A stretch of 64,000 nt of DNA from contig CM073329.1 of NCBI GenBank assembly GCA_037043015.1, forward strand, positions 4,914,648 to 4,978,647, in the 5' to 3' direction. The notes under the pieces were generated by a model. It ran no database searches, was not told where the DNA came from, and saw nothing but the letters and a program-made list of their open reading frames with translations. Positions 61,542 through 64,000 of the stretch are shown piece by piece. The position numbers were made by a program, and so were the translations under genes. The stretch's first letter is position 1. The number at the start of each line of letters is the position of its first letter. Origin of the DNA: Bryum argenteum. Its lineage: Eukaryota; Streptophyta; Bryopsida; Bryales; Bryaceae.

Positions 61542-62096
61542 ATGCCACCTCATCAAAGAAACACACGACGAGCCGAACGCGAGTACGGTAGAGGTGGATC
61601 TAGTTCGAACTACCCATCTCCAATGTATACAGGAGGTACACATGGTTTAGGAGGTGAGCAGGGTAGCGGATCCAATGCTCAATGCAACTCAAGCCCAACT
61701 CATCCTATAAACCCATACAATCATGGGAACCAATACGGTACAACATTCGGAAGTCCCGAGTACCGTAGGCCATCACACCCGAAGGAAACATACGAGTATG
61801 GAGGTCAATATGATAGAAGATCAGACATTGTTGGCTACACAAATTATGGATATGGTCAGAATCCATACGGAAGTAACGACCTGCCTTCAGCACCTTTCCT
61901 ATCTCCTGAGGACGAAGAGGCGAGGTACCAACGAGATCTGCAACAAGCCACACTTCTAAGTCAGCAGGAATACATTGAACAGCTTGAAGCCGAAAGAAAC
62001 TTTAGGCAACCGTACTTGTTTGGAGAATCTTCTCGAGGACCACCTTCTTACGGCGCTACGCCAAGTCGTAAACATGATGATGAAGAATCGGATTAA
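61542..62096 (+). CDS. Tyr/Gly/Pro-rich ORF, 184 aa, unrecognised
   Basis: The ATG at 61542 (MPPHQRNTRRAEREYGRGG) is the first in a frame ending TAA at 62094-62096. The protein is low-complexity (PNPY, YGGQY and similar), then has a charged helical segment (EDEEARYQRDLQQATLLSQQ), and ends in an acidic HDDEESD tail. The same frame upstream (from about 61390) reads as similar sequence with stops, so this may be the surviving end of the degraded gene at 60952. No domain is recognised. Confidence 0.45.
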   Translation: MPPHQRNTRRAEREYGRGGSSSNYPSPMYTGGTHGLGGEQGSGSNAQCNSSPTHPINPYNHGNQYGTTFGSPEYRRPSHPKETYEYGGQYDRRSDIVGYTNYGYGQNPYGSNDLPSAPFLSPEDEEARYQRDLQQATLLSQQEYIEQLEAERNFRQPYLFGESSRGPPSYGATPSRKHDDEESD

Positions 62097-62813
62097 GAAT
62101 GACAAATCATCATACATAGTGTCATTATAGTGAAGGTTATGTAGTTTTTTGCAGCGGATAATGTCTACACCATTATCGCCTTGCTAGGGGCCAATTTTGA
62201 GGATACAGAAATCCATATTTTGTTTATAAATGGATTATCCGATATCGGACTATATCGTTGTATATTAATATACTATGCAATTTGTTATTTCAAGGATTTT
62301 ATCGCGATGTCTTTGTATTTTATACTATAAGTTCACTTGGTGGTAATAATTTCTTCTGTTTGGCTTTAAGCCTTTTTTCACAGTCTCACACTCTCACCTA
62401 ACATATAATATGTTCATCAATTCATTCAAAAAAAGGCATATGTAAGAAAAGTCATATTATGCTTGACTTGACTTCGGACAAACCATTAATATCGCAACTA
62501 CGCTAGGTTGATGTAATGAAGAAGTTCCACAATTCATTATATATTCTCAAATATTGTTCATGAAGATTTGGAGATATTTCTATTGAAGGTAAGAAGTAAT
62601 AAAATAAAATAACAAACAATGGAGAAGAAGTCATTCATTAGAATCATTGCAAGGTATATATAAACAAGAATGTACTTGAAGCCGCTACATATAGAAGGCA
62701 TGTAATACATTTTACTACAAAAAATTTGCCTACATCTACATGAGAACTTCAATGAAGAATCTAAAAATCTAATAAAGCCGCAAGAACTAAAAGAAATGCG
62801 CATAACTAATTTG
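62097..62813. other. AT-rich gap between convergent frames
   Basis: It probably contains the 3' ends of the plus-strand ORF and the minus-strand kinase gene. No other feature was recognised. Confidence 0.5.
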
Positions 62814-64000
62814 CTAATCATACTTGGTGCGATAATGATCATTTGGCACCGGCCAATGGAATGATTCCATGAAGCGGTTGACAACGTGGGTCAGCGTATA
62901 CTTTGCATCAGCGACCATCTCCAAGTATTGGTCAAAAGCATTTGCCAAGTCTTGATTGGACCACCGGTCAGGCCCCGTTGTACTTTGGCAATTCTCGTAG
63001 GCCTTCGACATGCTCTTCTTGAGGATGCGTTGTGCTATTCGTGCCGTAGCAAACTCCTCCGAAGCGCAATCAAGAAGGGGAATAACGTGAATGTCATCAC
63101 TCCGTTTGTACAAGTACGCCACCCGAGGATCTACCCAATATCGTGCTTGTAGAGTATCAATTCGCTCTTGGGGTTTTGTGAACGTATACAAGGACCTCAT
63201 TTTATCATCCATGCTCGTAGTTAGCCCCCAATCACATACTCCAATATACACCCGTGATTCATCTTGAGGGAAGTGAAGAAGTATGTTGTTTGGAGACACA
63301 TCGTTGTGGAGGTAGTTCAACCGGTGGACTTCACACATGATATGCACTAAAGCCCAAGCAAGCTCAGTTCGTTTTTTGCGGAACCGGACCAACTGCCAAG
63401 CTCGAATAAGCTCATCATCAGAATGAGGTGAGAGTCCGATCTTTCCATGAACATCATCTCCATATCTTGCATCAAGGGCCAACATCGATCGAATCGTGCC
63501 GCCATTCCACCAATACGTATAGCCCTGGAATTTATTTGCATGAATGGCTATAAAACGAATAACACCTGGATGTTGTATCCTCACAGCAAGCGCCTCATTA
63601 TGATGCTCCACCTTGGCCAAGTCTGGTCGTGTCACAACATGGATGGGAGTCTTTGCAGCAAATTCCCAAAACTCTTCAATAGCCACAACCCCTCTTATGT
63701 GAACTTTGGAAATTGTGCCGTATCCTCCCTTTAGAGTCCTCTTCTCAAGCTCGATGATACGGGCCGTCATAGGAATTACTATCAAATTATTCGTACGAAC
63801 CAGCTCCATTAACCTTCCTTGTTCCGTGCGCCACCATCCTATGGAACCAACCCGGTTTTTATTATTGGAATACGGCCTCATCGCTTCTTGAAAAGCCTCC
63901 GCCCTCAATACCACAATCCTAAACTCCTCACTACCCGCTCGACTGGTTCTCTTATACCTCTTCAATATGTCGACAGCGTTCCAGAGAGCATCAATTAATC
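62814..64000 (-). CDS. Atypical protein kinase, 5' end beyond the window
   Basis: The minus-strand frame stays open to base 64000, so the true start lies outside; about 395 codons are visible. In order it shows a glycine loop (KGGYGTISKV), a helix-C-like segment (HHNEALAVRIQHPGVIRF), the catalytic loop YLHNDVSPNNILL (about 63289-63320) with Asp and Asn kept but Arg of HRD replaced by Asn, and CDWGL (about 63225) in place of DFG. A SDDIHVIPLL segment matches the kinase helix-F region. The key Asp residues are present, so activity is possible. No membrane segment is visible. It is not assigned to a known plant kinase family and could be a selfish or pathogen-like kinase type. Confidence 0.7.
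   Translation of the reverse strand, partial: LIDALWNAVDILKRYKRTSRAGSEEFRIVVLRAEAFQEAMRPYSNNKNRVGSIGWWRTEQGRLMELVRTNNLIVIPMTARIIELEKRTLKGGYGTISKVHIRGVVAIEEFWEFAAKTPIHVVTRPDLAKVEHHNEALAVRIQHPGVIRFIAIHANKFQGYTYWWNGGTIRSMLALDARYGDDVHGKIGLSPHSDDELIRAWQLVRFRKKRTELAWALVHIMCEVHRLNYLHNDVSPNNILLHFPQDESRVYIGVCDWGLTTSMDDKMRSLYTFTKPQERIDTLQARYWVDPRVAYLYKRSDDIHVIPLLDCASEEFATARIAQRILKKSMSKAYENCQSTTGPDRWSNQDLANAFDQYLEMVADAKYTLTHVVNRFMESFHWPVPNDHYRTKYD

Overview
The window looks like nuclear DNA of a land plant. The evidence is GT-AG introns, plant-type Copia, Ty3/gypsy, CACTA and hAT elements, a short stretch of the plant telomere motif (CCCTAAA) and plant-style TIR domains. I cannot name the species. The gene content and TE mix would suit a non-seed plant (bryophyte, lycophyte or fern), but that is a guess.

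The first 25.7 kb is a tandem array of one gene family. Four units (A: 1-1683, B: 7502-9448, C: 20153-22007, D: 25002-25749) share an architecture I have not seen described in plants: signal peptide, L-type (legume) lectin ectodomain, a Pro/NGT-repeat linker, one transmembrane helix and a cytosolic TIR domain that keeps the Trp and Glu of the plant TIR NADase site. It resembles a lectin receptor kinase with the kinase replaced by a TIR. B (607 aa) and C (572 aa) have intact two-exon frames. A has lost the frame-keeping splice donor and, if spliced canonically, should give only a secreted lectin. C carries both competing donors 4 nt apart. D is a pseudogene cut by a CACTA element. A loose 3' TIR fragment (9549-9770) marks a further lost unit. 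The units share about 1.1-1.6 kb of 5' flank and part of the 3' flank. Small MITE-like elements, one foldback and one young Copia element (11866-17042, 5-bp target duplication GTGGT) lie between them.

From 25750 to at least 44763 is a CACTA (En/Spm) element with a minus-strand TNP2-type transposase. A large Ty3/gypsy element (28822-40134, 1476-bp LTRs, target duplication CTTGT) is inserted into the transposase gene. The right end of the CACTA was not found. Next come a duplicated AT-rich block, a GAGTCG-rich stretch, an unrecognised basic-protein exon (46949-47693) and a broken hAT transposase (48414-51314).

The last 13 kb holds a divergent pair of related loci. A minus-strand RING-H2/coiled-coil gene (51766-55111) and a degraded plus-strand relative (60952-61380) are separated by a duplicated spacer containing GC islands made of CGGTCGG/CGACCG words. 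A Tyr/Gly-rich ORF (61542-62096) and an atypical protein kinase (HND, DWG motifs) running off the right edge follow. Four GC islands occur in the window; three sit just upstream of a TATA-like box.
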